From Herbaspirillum autotrophicum (lineage in GTDB: Bacteria; Pseudomonadota; Gammaproteobacteria; Burkholderiales; Burkholderiaceae_D), in NCBI RefSeq assembly GCF_001189915.1, contig NZ_LFLS01000005.1, forward strand, positions 169,205-233,204: 64,000 nt of DNA, given 5' to 3'. The notes beneath the pieces were generated by a model. It ran no database searches and was not told where the DNA came from. It was given only the letters and a program-made list of their open reading frames with translations. A program made the position numbers and the translations under genes. This document shows positions 54,820-64,000 of the stretch, piece by piece (position 1 is the stretch's first letter; each line of letters opens with the position of its first letter).

Positions 54820-57800
54820 ATGGGAAAGTTCTTTATTGATCGCCCCGTTTTTGCGTGGGTGCTAGCAATCTTTATCATACTGGCGGGGGCGCTGGCGATT
54901 ATCAGCCTCCCCGTTTCGCAATATCCAAGCATTGCGCCGCCGACCATTGTGGTCACGGCGACTTATCCGGGTGCGACTGCACAGACGCTGGACGACAGCG
55001 TCACCAGTCTGATCGAACAGGAAATGAACGGCGCCGATGGTTTGCAATACATCGAATCGCAAAGCCAGGCCAACGGCCAGGTTCAGATTACTGTTACATT
55101 CTCGCCTGAAACCAATGCCGACCTCGCTGCCGTCGATGTGCAAAACCGCCTCAAGCGGGTGGAAGCACGTTTGCCGGCCGCGGTGACGCAACAAGGTGTG
55201 CAGGTCACCAAATCACGCAGCAACTTCCTGATGTTCATCGGCTTGTCTTCAACTGATGGCAAGCTGGATCCGGTGGCGCTGGGTGATTATCTGTCGCGTA
55301 ACGTTCTCAATGAAATCAAGCGCGTTCCCGGCGTCGGCCAGGCGCAATTGTTCGGTACCGAACGTGCCATGCGGATCTGGATCGACCCGCTGAAACTGGT
55401 TGGTCTGAATCTGACTCCGGCGGACGTCACCGCTGCCATCAGCGCCCAAAATGCGCTGGTTGCCGGTGGCACGCTGGGCGATCTGCCAGCACCGGGCACG
55501 CAACAGATTTCGGCTACCGTGGTGGTGAATGGTCAGCTGACCAGCACCGAGCAGTTCGGCAATATCGTACTGCGCGCCAATCAGGATGGTTCCTCGGTGC
55601 GTCTGCGCGACGTCGCCCGGATTGAAGTCGGCGGCCAGTCGTACTCCACTTCCGGTCGTCTCGACGGCAGCCCGACTTCGTTCGTCGGTGTGCAGTTGTC
55701 GCCAACCGCAAATGCGCTCGGCACAGCAACCGCCGTGCACAAGAAGATGGAAGAACTGTCCAGGTACTTCCCGGCCGGCGTCAAATACACCATCCCTTAC
55801 GATACCTCCAAGTTCGTCAAGATCTCGATCGAAGAAGTGGTCAAGACCCTGATCGAAGCGATCGTGCTGGTGTTCCTGGTGATGTATCTGTTCCTGCAAA
55901 ACATCCGCTATACCCTGATCCCTACCGTTGTGGTTCCGGTCGCGCTGATGGGTACCTTTGCCACCTTGCTGCTGTTCGGTTTCTCGATCAACGTGCTGAC
56001 CATGTTCGGTATGGTGCTGGCGATCGGTATTCTGGTCGATGATGCGATCGTGGTGGTGGAAAACGTCGAACGCATCATGAGCGAAGAAGGTTTGTCGCCA
56101 CGTGACGCTACCCGCAAGGCGATGGGCCAGATCACCGGCGCGCTGATCGGTATCACGCTGGTGCTGATCGCGGTGTTTATTCCAATGGCGTTCTTCGGCG
56201 GTGCCGTAGGTGCGATCTATCGTCAGTTCTCGCTGTCGATGGTGGCCTCGATGGTGTTCTCGGTATTGATGGCTTTCACGCTGACGCCAGCGCTGTGCGC
56301 CACCATTCTGAAGCCGGTAGAAGCTGGGCATCATCACGAAAAAACCGGTTTCTTCGGTTGGTTCAACCGTCGCTTCAACAAGACTGCCGCTGGCTATCAA
56401 GGCTTTATCGCCAAGATGCTGACCAAGACTGGTCGCTACATGATCGTGTACGCATTGATCGTGGCCTGCGTCGGCTTGTTGTATGTCCGCTTGCCAGCGT
56501 CGTTCTTGCCGAACGAAGATCAGGGTTACATCATCACCAACATCCAGTTGCCGGCCGGTGCCAGCACCAGCCGCACCATGGAAGTGATCAAGAAGGTAGA
56601 AGACTATTACCTGAACAATCCTGCCGTGGAACACGTGGTGTCGATTGCCGGTTTCAGCTTCTCCGGTAACGGTCAAAATGCCGGTCTGGTATTTACGCCG
56701 CTGAAGGACTGGAAAGAACGCAGCAAGGATCAGTCAGCAGATGCCGTGGCCGGTAAAGCCTTCGGTGCCTTCTCGCAGATCAAGGATGCGATTGTCTTCC
56801 CGCTGAATCCGCCGCCGATTCCGGAACTGGGTAACGCCACCGGCTTTACCTTCCGTCTGCAAGATCGTGCCGGTGTCGGACATGATGCGCTGGTCCAGGC
56901 ACGTAATCAGATCCTCGGCATGGCGGCACAAAGCAAGGTGCTGGCTGGTGTTCGTCCGGAAGGTCTGGAAGATGCGCCACAACTGGTGCTCAATATCGAC
57001 CGCGACAAGGCCAATGCACTCGGCCTGACATTTGCCGGCATCAACAGCGTGTTGTCGACAGCGCTGGGCTCATCGTACGTCAATGACTTCCCGAATCAGG
57101 GTCGTCAGCAACGTGTGATCGTCCAGGCTGATGCCGACCGCCGTCTGCAACCGGAAGATCTGGCCCGTTTGTATGTGCGCAATACGCAAGGCACCATGGT
57201 TCCGTTCTCGGCCTTCACGACGTCAAAGTGGAATACCGGTCCGGTGCAATTGATTCGCTACAACGGCTATCCGGCAATGAAACTCGCCGGTGGCGCAGCC
57301 CCGGGCCGCAGTACGGGTGAAGCCATGGCCGAAATGGAAAGTTTCGTCGCCAAGCTGCCACCTGGCTTCGGTTTCGAATGGACTGGCCAGTCGCTGGAAG
57401 AAAAGACCTCGGGTTCGCAAGCACCTGCCCTGTATGCGTTGTCGCTGATCGCCGTGTTCCTGGTGCTGGCGGCATTGTATGAAAGCACTTCGATTCCGCT
57501 GTCAGTGATGCTGGTGGTGCCGCTCGGTATTCTCGGCGCGCTGCTCGGTGTGACCTTGCGCGGCATGCCCAACGACGTGTACTTCAAGGTCGGGATGATT
57601 GCGGTGGTCGGTTTGTCAGCGAAAAACGCGATTCTGATTATCGAGTTTGCCAAAGACTTGCAGGCACAAGGCATGGGCTTGATTGAAGCGACGCTGGAAG
57701 CGGTGCACTTGCGGTTCCGGCCGATCATCATGACCTCGCTGGCGTTCATTCTGGGTGTGTTGCCGCTGGTCATCGCCAGTGGCGCCGGCTCTGCCAGCCA

Positions 57801-57972
57801 ACGCGCGATCGGTACCGGCGTCATGGGCGGGATGATTACCGCAACCGTGCTGGCCGTGTTCCTGGTGCCTGTGTTCTTCGTCGTGGTGCGCAAGTTGTTC
57901 AAGGGCAGCGAGCGCCAACGCAAGTTGCACGCTGCCGGTCAAAAAATTGTTGTGGAGGATCAGAATGTTTAA
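54820..57972 (+). CDS. RND multidrug permease, AcrB/MexB type
   Basis: 1050 residues of the HAE1 subfamily. Starts MGKFFIDRPVFAWVLAIFII as in AcrB. TM4 carries LAIGILVDDAIVVVENVERI with the proton-translocating Asp pair; GRTMxxMKK-like and SAKNAILIIEFAKD in the second half are conserved. It exports hydrophobic and amphiphilic drugs from the periplasm and inner leaflet by proton antiport. Codon use is richer in GGT/CGT than in pump 1, suggesting stronger expression. Its end overlaps the NodT gene by 8 bp. Confidence 0.96.
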   Translation: MGKFFIDRPVFAWVLAIFIILAGALAIISLPVSQYPSIAPPTIVVTATYPGATAQTLDDSVTSLIEQEMNGADGLQYIESQSQANGQVQITVTFSPETNADLAAVDVQNRLKRVEARLPAAVTQQGVQVTKSRSNFLMFIGLSSTDGKLDPVALGDYLSRNVLNEIKRVPGVGQAQLFGTERAMRIWIDPLKLVGLNLTPADVTAAISAQNALVAGGTLGDLPAPGTQQISATVVVNGQLTSTEQFGNIVLRANQDGSSVRLRDVARIEVGGQSYSTSGRLDGSPTSFVGVQLSPTANALGTATAVHKKMEELSRYFPAGVKYTIPYDTSKFVKISIEEVVKTLIEAIVLVFLVMYLFLQNIRYTLIPTVVVPVALMGTFATLLLFGFSINVLTMFGMVLAIGILVDDAIVVVENVERIMSEEGLSPRDATRKAMGQITGALIGITLVLIAVFIPMAFFGGAVGAIYRQFSLSMVASMVFSVLMAFTLTPALCATILKPVEAGHHHEKTGFFGWFNRRFNKTAAGYQGFIAKMLTKTGRYMIVYALIVACVGLLYVRLPASFLPNEDQGYIITNIQLPAGASTSRTMEVIKKVEDYYLNNPAVEHVVSIAGFSFSGNGQNAGLVFTPLKDWKERSKDQSADAVAGKAFGAFSQIKDAIVFPLNPPPIPELGNATGFTFRLQDRAGVGHDALVQARNQILGMAAQSKVLAGVRPEGLEDAPQLVLNIDRDKANALGLTFAGINSVLSTALGSSYVNDFPNQGRQQRVIVQADADRRLQPEDLARLYVRNTQGTMVPFSAFTTSKWNTGPVQLIRYNGYPAMKLAGGAAPGRSTGEAMAEMESFVAKLPPGFGFEWTGQSLEEKTSGSQAPALYALSLIAVFLVLAALYESTSIPLSVMLVVPLGILGALLGVTLRGMPNDVYFKVGMIAVVGLSAKNAILIIEFAKDLQAQGMGLIEATLEAVHLRFRPIIMTSLAFILGVLPLVIASGAGSASQRAIGTGVMGGMITATVLAVFLVPVFFVVVRKLFKGSERQRKLHAAGQKIVVEDQNV

Positions 57973-59404
57973 GTTCTCACCACTGCGCTTGAAACAGTTG
58001 AGCGCAACCTTGCTGGTGGCGGGTGTGTTGTCCGGTTGTTCGCTGGCACCGACCTATGAGCGCCCGCAGGCGCCGGTCGAATCCAGCTATCCGGCCGATG
58101 CCCGCGGCCAGGCAGCTCTGGATGCCGCCACGCTGGGCTGGCGCCAGTTCTTCCCGGACCAGCGTTTGCAAAGTCTGATTTCTGCCGCATTGGAAAACAA
58201 TCGTGACTTGCGTACTGCAGCGCTGAATATCGAAGAAGCACGCGCGCAGTACAACATCACGCGTGCCGACATGCTGCCGAATCTGAATGCAACCGGCAGC
58301 GCGTCGCGCAGCCGGATACCGGCCAACCAGTCGGCTACCGGCGCGCCGTATGTCAGCAATGCCTATCAGGTCGGGCTGTCGATTCCGGCGTTTGAACTGG
58401 ATTTCTTCGGTCGTGTCCGCAGTCTGAAAGATGCGGCACTGGCCAGTTATCTGGCGACGGAAGAAGCGCGTCAGTCGGCCCAGATCAGTCTGGTGTCACA
58501 AGTGGCGCAGGCGTATCTGGCCGAACGTTCGTATGCTGAACAACTGAAGCTGGCACAACAAACCGTGGAAAGCCGTCAAACCAATCTTGGTCTGGCGCAG
58601 AAACGCTTTGATGTCGGCGCCTCATCGGCCTTGGATCTGCGGTTGTCGGAAACTCTGATTCAATCTGCCCGCACTTCGGCAGCGACGCTGGCCCGCCAGC
58701 GCGCGCAAGCTGAAAATGCACTGACGCTGCTGGTCGGCAAGAAGATCAACGACCTGCCGCCGGCGCAAGATCTGTCGGCAGAAAATATCGTCACTGATAT
58801 TCCGGCCGGCTTGCCATCCGATCTGCTGACCCGTCGTCCGGACATCCGTGCGGCCGAACAGAAATTGCTGGCTTCCAATGCCAATATCGGTGCGGCGCGT
58901 GCAGCGTTCTTCCCGCGCATCTCACTGACCGGTACCTTTGGTACTGCCAGCAGCACCTTGTCCGGCTTGTTCGAATCCGGTTCGGGCGCCTGGTCTTTCG
59001 GTCCGCAATTGTCGCTGCCGATCTTCGACTTCGGTCGCAACAGCGCCAATCTGGATCTGGCCGAAGTGCGCAAGAACATGGCCATCGTGACTTACGAGAA
59101 AACCATCCAGACCGCGTTCCGTGAAGTTGCGGACGCACTGGTGGCACGTGGCAGTCTGGACGAGCAGATCGAAGCGCAGGAAGCATTTCTGAAGGCGCAA
59201 CAAGAGCGGTTGAACCTGACCGACCTGCGCTACAAGAACGGCATCTCCAGTTCACTTGATCAACTCGATGCCCAGCGCGATCTGTTCTCGGCGCAACAGG
59301 CACTGATTCAGGCACGGCAATTGCGGCTCAATAATGCGATCGATCTGTATCGTTCATTGGGTGGCGGCTTGAATGAAACTACCGTAGAACCAGCGACGAA
59401 ATAA
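57965..59404 (+). CDS. NodT-family outer-membrane channel lipoprotein
   Basis: 479 residues. Signal peptide with lipobox LSGC (Cys25), followed by two OEP repeats (RDLRTAALNIEEARAQYNITRADMLP; second near RRPDIRAAEQKLLASNANIGAARAAFFP). OprM/CusC-like lipoproteins close tripartite RND pumps at the outer membrane. It overlaps the permease end, so translation is coupled. The stop is followed by a strong terminator. Confidence 0.95.
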   Translation: MFKFSPLRLKQLSATLLVAGVLSGCSLAPTYERPQAPVESSYPADARGQAALDAATLGWRQFFPDQRLQSLISAALENNRDLRTAALNIEEARAQYNITRADMLPNLNATGSASRSRIPANQSATGAPYVSNAYQVGLSIPAFELDFFGRVRSLKDAALASYLATEEARQSAQISLVSQVAQAYLAERSYAEQLKLAQQTVESRQTNLGLAQKRFDVGASSALDLRLSETLIQSARTSAATLARQRAQAENALTLLVGKKINDLPPAQDLSAENIVTDIPAGLPSDLLTRRPDIRAAEQKLLASNANIGAARAAFFPRISLTGTFGTASSTLSGLFESGSGAWSFGPQLSLPIFDFGRNSANLDLAEVRKNMAIVTYEKTIQTAFREVADALVARGSLDEQIEAQEAFLKAQQERLNLTDLRYKNGISSSLDQLDAQRDLFSAQQALIQARQLRLNNAIDLYRSLGGGLNETTVEPATK

Positions 59405-59421
59405 GTGCTGTCTCTGCAATC

Positions 59422-59455
59422 AAAAAGCGGACCACATTGTGGTCCGCTTTTTTTG
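59422..59455 (+). terminator. Rho-independent terminator after pump 2 operon
   Basis: AAAAGCGGACCAC pairs with GTGGTCCGCTTTT around a short loop, followed by TTTTT. Strong stem, 18 bp after the NodT stop codon. Confidence 0.9.
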
Positions 59456-59487
59456 TGTCTGCTGCTTTCAATTCGCAACGATCAAAT

Positions 59488-61461
59488 TCACTTCGTTCCG
59501 AGCAGCAAATCGCTGAGCTCGCGGTCAGCATGATCGGCCACAAACTCGGCGCCATACACGCTCAGATGTCCGGCATCGAAATACAAAATGCGCGGGCCAT
59601 CAATCACCTTGCAACCGCCTTTGCCGCACAGGTAGGGAAACGGATCGAATGCAGGAACCCCGAGGCGCTGCAATTGCGGCAGCAAATGATCGCGGTAGTG
59701 GTCATCAAACTTGTCGGCACGCTCCAGTGGAAGATTGCAAAAATCGGCATCTGAAAATCGGATCGCACGCATGATGCAGGCTTTCGGATTGGCGCCATTG
59801 GGTGGCGACAGCAGGACGACAACACGCTTGCCGAGCTTGCGATAGAACGCCACGGTACGCACCAGTGCCTGCTCCATGGCGACGCCGTCCGCTACGTAGT
59901 AACCGGGCCAATTGGCTGCCAGCACGACTGTCTTGATCGATGGCGTCCGTTCGACATAGGCTGCGATCTTGCTGCTGATTTCGCGGCAGTAAGGAGCGCC
60001 ATACTCCAGCAGGGAAGGACAAGCACCACGGGCGAACTGTCGGAATGCATACTCAGCACCCGGGTGCATCTGATGCAGCCTGGCGAACATCGGTGCATAA
60101 GCCCCCGAAAAACTGTCGCCGATCAACAGCAAGGCCGGATCCATTACCGGCGCAACCGGTGCCGTGCACCAATCCCGCTCATGCTCAACACCGGTCAGCG
60201 CGGCACATGACGGGCGCGGCAATTCGAAGCTGTTCAGCACCGATACCTGAGCGACATCCGGATTGAACAACATGGCCACCCGCCCCATGTCGCGAAACTC
60301 CATGCCATTGCGCTGATACGTGTAGTAACCCAGATAGCCGACGAACAGCATGACGACCGAAAGCACCAGCGCGCTGCGGCGTCCCTTGCTGCCAAAGCGT
60401 ATCGGCCGCTCCACCAGACGCCAGGTCAGCCAGGCCAAGACGATACTGATCAACACGGCGGCGATCCGGATTGCCGCCGGCGGGGTCTGCCCCGCCACGA
60501 CGCGGGCAAACGCCAGCAACGGCCAGTGCCACAAATACAGCGGATAGCTGATCAAACCGAACCAGACCAGCACCCGGCTCGACAATATCCTGCGGTTGAA
60601 AACGGCAGTGGGACCAGCGGCCAACATGAGAATGGCACCCACCTCAGGCAACAAGGCCCACCAGCCGGGAAAGGCATCCTCTTTGGTCACGATGCAAATG
60701 GCGACAACGATCAGCAACAGTCCAATGATCGAACCGAGATTGGCTAACGGCGACTGGCGAAATCGTTGCAGGCGTTTTGATTGATGGAAAGTCAGATAGG
60801 CCAGCAATGCGCCGCACAGCAATTCCCAGAAGCGCGAAAACGGCAAATAGAATGCGGCAACGCCATGCGTATGCACTGTTGCCACATTGATCACGAACGA
60901 GATCAATGCAATCGCTGCCAGCATCCACAACTGATTGATGCGCAATTTCCAGGTCAGCCACAACAGCAGGGGCCAGACGAAATAGAACTGTTCTTCCACA
61001 CCCAACGACCACAAATGCAGCAAGGGTTTGGTCTCGGCGGAGGTATCGAAATAGCCGGCCTCGCTCCACAACACGATATTGGAAACGAAACCGGCGCCGC
61101 CCGCCATGTGCTTGCCCAATTGCTTGAACTCATCGGCCAGCAGGGCGAACCAGCCAAACACGAAACAGGCAAGCAACACCAGAATCAGCGCCGGGAAAAT
61201 GCGCTTGACGCGACGGATATAGAAATCGGTAATGCTGAAGCGCCCCTGCGCCAGATCGTTGAACAAGATGCCGCTGATCAGGAAGCCGGAAATGACAAAG
61301 AAAATGTCGACGCCGATGAAGCCGCCACGGATCAGGTCGGGAAAGGCGTGAAATGCCACCACGGAAAGCACCGCCAGCGCCCGTATGCCGTCAATGTCGG
61401 GGCGGTAGACGGCATGACCCGGCAACGGCTGGCTGGAAGTACTGCTGATACTGGATGACAT
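59488..61461 (-). CDS. OafA-type acyltransferase with SGNH domain
   Basis: 657 residues. The first about 350 form an acyltransferase-3 domain with about ten membrane helices (YRPDIDGIRALAVLSVVAFH; GFIGVDIFFVISGFLISGIL; YFVWPLLLW). The C-terminal about 250 residues are a periplasmic SGNH esterase/transferase domain: LLIGDSFSGAYAPMF with the catalytic Ser, and YFDAGHLSVYGAEF with Asp-x-x-His. Such proteins O-acetylate LPS, capsule or peptidoglycan. ATG 61461 is used. It is convergent with the pump 2 operon. Confidence 0.92.
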   Translation of the reverse strand: MSSSISSTSSQPLPGHAVYRPDIDGIRALAVLSVVAFHAFPDLIRGGFIGVDIFFVISGFLISGILFNDLAQGRFSITDFYIRRVKRIFPALILVLLACFVFGWFALLADEFKQLGKHMAGGAGFVSNIVLWSEAGYFDTSAETKPLLHLWSLGVEEQFYFVWPLLLWLTWKLRINQLWMLAAIALISFVINVATVHTHGVAAFYLPFSRFWELLCGALLAYLTFHQSKRLQRFRQSPLANLGSIIGLLLIVVAICIVTKEDAFPGWWALLPEVGAILMLAAGPTAVFNRRILSSRVLVWFGLISYPLYLWHWPLLAFARVVAGQTPPAAIRIAAVLISIVLAWLTWRLVERPIRFGSKGRRSALVLSVVMLFVGYLGYYTYQRNGMEFRDMGRVAMLFNPDVAQVSVLNSFELPRPSCAALTGVEHERDWCTAPVAPVMDPALLLIGDSFSGAYAPMFARLHQMHPGAEYAFRQFARGACPSLLEYGAPYCREISSKIAAYVERTPSIKTVVLAANWPGYYVADGVAMEQALVRTVAFYRKLGKRVVVLLSPPNGANPKACIMRAIRFSDADFCNLPLERADKFDDHYRDHLLPQLQRLGVPAFDPFPYLCGKGGCKVIDGPRILYFDAGHLSVYGAEFVADHADRELSDLLLGTK

Positions 61462-61558
61462 CAATCTGGCTCAAAAATCAAAACACGCATTATATTTCTA
61501 TTTATCAACGATAATGCGACGAGCCCTGCCCCGCCCTTGGTGAGCGGACCGGCATCAC

Positions 61559-62203
61559 TCAAGCCCGCAACAAACCCCACGTCAGCAAAAACAACTCATC
61601 TTCGAGCTCCTGCGTGCCCAGCAAGGGCGATTCTTCCAGTGACGCACTGCGAATCACCCCCATCACCGCGCGCGTCAGCACAAACACGGTTGCCGCACCG
61701 GGCGTGCGCATATGCGGCGAATTCAACTGGCTCAGGGCCATGGCGATATGCTCGGCGCCCTCGCGCAGGGCTTGCATGACGTTTTCATGATGATCCATGC
61801 GCCATCCGATCCGAATCATCGAGCGCTTGAACATGCCGCCGGAACCAAAAGATTGCACCAGCACATGCAAACGCTCACGGATCACTTGTTGCGGATCGCT
61901 CTGCTCGCGCACTGCCCGCGCCAGCATTTCGTGCATATCGTCCATCACCTGGCGCCGGCTGCGATTGATCATCGCCATCAGGATCGCTTCCTTGGTCGGG
62001 AAGTACTGATACAGCGTGCCGATTGAAAAACCGGCCTTGTGGGCGATCTTGTTGGTCGTCAGCGCGGTTTCACCGGCTTCATCAATAATCTGAGCAGTGG
62101 CCTCGAAAATGGTCTCGATGGTGCGCTGTGCGCGCTCTTGCGTGGGCTGCTTGCGCATGCTCGCTGCGCTGTCCGGCCGATTTTTGTGATTGGATGGGGG
62201 CAT
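61559..62203 (-). CDS. TetR-family regulator
   Basis: 214 residues from ATG 62203. DNA-binding domain RTIETIFEATAQIIDEAGETALTTNKIAHKAGFSIGTLYQYF. Alternative starts at 62158 (RKQPTQERAQRT) or 62263 exist; the choice is uncertain. Divergent from the metal-dependent hydrolase gene, whose promoter it may control. Confidence 0.88.
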   Translation of the reverse strand: MPPSNHKNRPDSAASMRKQPTQERAQRTIETIFEATAQIIDEAGETALTTNKIAHKAGFSIGTLYQYFPTKEAILMAMINRSRRQVMDDMHEMLARAVREQSDPQQVIRERLHVLVQSFGSGGMFKRSMIRIGWRMDHHENVMQALREGAEHIAMALSQLNSPHMRTPGAATVFVLTRAVMGVIRSASLEESPLLGTQELEDELFLLTWGLLRA

Positions 62204-62289
62204 GGTCAAAACCTGAGCCTGAAGCGAGTTGTTGGACGCGGATGGAAAATGAATAATGCTCATATTACTGGCAAATCTGTGAGCAGCAA

Positions 62290-63189
62290 ATGAATACTTC
62301 CCCATCCGACTTGTGCGCACGCAAACTCTGCATCGACCTCAAGCAAGGCTTCCCGCGTCACTGGCATCGGGGCGATGCTTTCCGCAGCATGTATTTCAAT
62401 GCCTTGTCGATGAGCTTTCCGGTCGGCGAGCAAGCCTTCATTGATGCCGTGCGCGCCGGCCTCGAGTTGCTGCCCGACAACCCAGAACACAATTCGCTGA
62501 GAGTCACGGTGCAGCAGTTCATTGCGCAGGAAGCCACGCATCGCCATATTCACGGCCTGTACAACGTGCATCTGGAAAAGCAGGGGCTGGATAATCGCTG
62601 GCAGCACTGGGCCACAAAACGCGTCGATGCCGCGCGCGCCAACAATATGCACCCGCTCACCATGATCGCCCTCACCGCTGCCTACGAACACTGCACCGCA
62701 GTATTCGCCGACTGCACGTTGCGCTATGACAACTGGCTCGACCATGCCGAACCCAAAATGCAAATGCTGTGGCGCTGGCACGCGGCGGAAGAAACCGAAC
62801 ACAAGGCGGTGGCGTTTGATCTGTACCAGACACTGGGCGGTGGCTACACCAGACGCGCCCTGTGTTTTGCGTATGCGTTTTTATTATTCGTGGTTGAAAG
62901 CAACGCCCAGACGCTGCTGAACCTGTGGCATGACCGCAGCCTGTTCAAGCTGCGTACATGGTGGTCGATGAGCACCCTCGCATTGGGGAAAAATGGCATG
63001 TTCTGGCGCTGCACCTTGCCATTGTTGCGTTATTTCAAACCAGGGTTTCATCCCAATGATGATGACAACCGGGAATTGGCAGAACAATGGCTGACAAAGA
63101 ACGCATACATCTGGGAAGCCGTGCGCCGACCTGCCACTCAGGACAACAGAGGCGCAATCAATGCCATGGTGCGCGCCGTTGCGCCCTGA
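62290..63189 (+). CDS. Predicted metal-dependent hydrolase (PF10118-like)
   Basis: 299 residues. It matches the predicted metal-dependent hydrolase family whose members are all-helical with Glu and His ligands arranged ferritin-like: EATHRHIHGLYN near 77-88, ALTAAYEHCTAVFAD near 126, and WHAAEETEHKAVAFDLYQ near 163-180, giving EXXH-type motifs. Substrate unknown. Its end overlaps the convergent waaA gene by 52 bp. Confidence 0.85.
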   Translation: MNTSPSDLCARKLCIDLKQGFPRHWHRGDAFRSMYFNALSMSFPVGEQAFIDAVRAGLELLPDNPEHNSLRVTVQQFIAQEATHRHIHGLYNVHLEKQGLDNRWQHWATKRVDAARANNMHPLTMIALTAAYEHCTAVFADCTLRYDNWLDHAEPKMQMLWRWHAAEETEHKAVAFDLYQTLGGGYTRRALCFAYAFLLFVVESNAQTLLNLWHDRSLFKLRTWWSMSTLALGKNGMFWRCTLPLLRYFKPGFHPNDDDNRELAEQWLTKNAYIWEAVRRPATQDNRGAINAMVRAVAP

Positions 63190-64000
63190 TGTTGCAAGGC
63201 AAATGCCTGCGCCTTGTGCGCCATGCCTTGCAGCGCCGCCTGATTGCCAAGCAGCTCAGCTGCAGTCGTCAACATTGATGCTGCATCGCTGACACGCAAG
63301 GCGGCGCCGGCCGCCAGCGCATCGTCACTGACAATCTGGAAATTGAACATGTGCGGACCAAACAAGACCGGCTTGCCTACCGCACAAGCCTCGATCAGAT
63401 TTTGTCCACCCAGCGGCAACAAGCTGCCGCCGATGAAAGCGAGATCGCAGGCGGCGTAATAGGCAAACATTTCACCCATGGTGTCGCCCAGCAAAATCCG
63501 GGTATCCGCTGCGACCCCGGCATCACCCAATACGGAACGCCGCTGCATGGCAAACCCATTTGCCGCAATCAGTGCGGCAACCTCGTCAAACCGCTGCGGA
63601 TGACGCGGGACAATCACGACCAGCCAGTCCTGCTGCGGCAAACCGGCCAACGCTTCGACAATCAGCTTTTCTTCGCCGTCACGGGTGCTGGCACACAACA
63701 GCACCGGGCGTTCGCCGATGCCGGCACGCCATTGCACACCGCGTTGCACCAACTGCGCCGGCGGCACGACGTCAAACTTGAGACTGCCGGTAACGTGCAC
63801 CTTTCGTGCACCGAATTGCCGCAGGCGATCGGCATCCGCTTCCGACTGCGCCGCGACACAATCAATCGCGGCCGCAGCTTCCAGCAAGATGGCACCGAAG
63901 CGTTGTCCGCGTCGCAGCGAGCGCGCCGACAAGCGGGCGTTGGCCAGCACCACCGGCACCCGATAGCGTACGCATTGCGCCACCATATTGGGCCAGACTT
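63138..64000 (-). CDS. waaA: 3-deoxy-D-manno-octulosonic acid (Kdo) transferase, partial
   Basis: The last about 287 codons are in the window; the N terminus lies beyond 64000. The first codons read WPNM, the end of the ETE-x-WPN motif of WaaA. Also seen: RLSARSLRRGQRFG, VTGSLKFDV, LLCASTRDGEEKLI, GDTMGEMFAYYAACDLAFIGGSLLPLGGQNLIE and ACAVGKPVLFGPHMFNF, all conserved in GT30 Kdo transferases, which add Kdo to lipid IVA on the cytosolic face. The stop lies inside the 3' end of the convergent hydrolase gene. Confidence 0.94.
   Translation of the reverse strand, partial: VWPNMVAQCVRYRVPVVLANARLSARSLRRGQRFGAILLEAAAAIDCVAAQSEADADRLRQFGARKVHVTGSLKFDVVPPAQLVQRGVQWRAGIGERPVLLCASTRDGEEKLIVEALAGLPQQDWLVVIVPRHPQRFDEVAALIAANGFAMQRRSVLGDAGVAADTRILLGDTMGEMFAYYAACDLAFIGGSLLPLGGQNLIEACAVGKPVLFGPHMFNFQIVSDDALAAGAALRVSDAASMLTTAAELLGNQAALQGMAHKAQAFALQHQGATARTMALIAPLLS

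Noticed and set aside
55249..56676. 475-codon minus-strand open frame over the pump 2 permease
   Set aside because: Antisense shadow; the + strand gene is unambiguous.
1..64000. CRISPR arrays, prophage, insertion sequences with transposase, rRNA
   Set aside because: No regularly spaced repeats, phage structural genes, transposase motifs or rRNA sequence were seen on either strand; the only mobile element is the MITE.

Overview
The window looks like chromosome from a betaproteobacterium of the order Burkholderiales, most likely Oxalobacteraceae (Herbaspirillum/Collimonas/Herminiimonas-like). This is inferred from codon use, the protein families, the pcm-rhodanese-tolC gene order and paired RND pumps; no rRNA is present to prove it. 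All functions come from reading motifs in the translated sequence; no database search was run.

Layout. (1) 1-7.6 kb: the end of a TonB-dependent receptor, a metal-dependent NicX/M29-like enzyme, a four-domain rhodanese protein, a FAH/MhpD-type hydratase, a class II aldolase/decarboxylase, an MFS organic-acid transporter and a LysR regulator; together this looks like a small catabolic set. (2) 7.7-10.4 kb: a two-helix membrane protein gene split by a 266-bp MITE with TA target duplication, a small unknown protein and a secreted dienelactone-hydrolase-like protein. (3) 10.5-18.2 kb: two paralogous 96-residue orphan proteins that share an upstream palindrome, flanking a GntR-regulated operon (BMP-type binding protein, flavin reductase, nucleoside deaminase) and speG; then a secreted M20 peptidase and unknown small genes. 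(4) 18-28.8 kb: a divergent LysR gene and an eight-gene operon: cupin, Hyi-type isomerase, SAF-domain dehydrogenase, aldehyde dehydrogenase, DctP and fused DctQM TRAP transporter, Zn alcohol dehydrogenase and L-2-hydroxyglutarate oxidase. It is a complete uptake-plus-oxidation cassette whose substrate cannot be read from the sequence.

(5) 29-36.7 kb: malate:quinone oxidoreductase with a signal peptide, two acyl-CoA dehydrogenases, an LDH2-type dehydrogenase, a PhzF protein and a DyP peroxidase. (6) 36.9-39.7 kb: an AT-richer accessory stretch (membrane-anchored PD-(D/E)XK nuclease-like protein, unknown genes, a decayed and an intact copy of a small membrane protein) ending at tRNA-Gly(CCC). 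(7) 39.8-44.7 kb: trmB, recQ, two UppP-type phosphatases and a Cys-cluster protein.

(8) 44.9-59.5 kb: two RND efflux systems. The first (TetR, adaptor, permease) leads into pcm, rhodanese and tolC; the second is a TetR/AcrR-type repressor facing an adaptor-permease-NodT operon, with a textbook AcrR-like operator between them. (9) 59.5-64 kb: an OafA-type acyltransferase with SGNH domain, a TetR regulator divergent from a predicted metal-dependent hydrolase, and the 3' part of waaA running in from the right edge.

The most notable points are the MITE that splits the membrane protein gene (excision in silico restores a 299-residue frame), the orphan paralog pair with a conserved operator, and the uncharacterised TRAP/LhgO operon.
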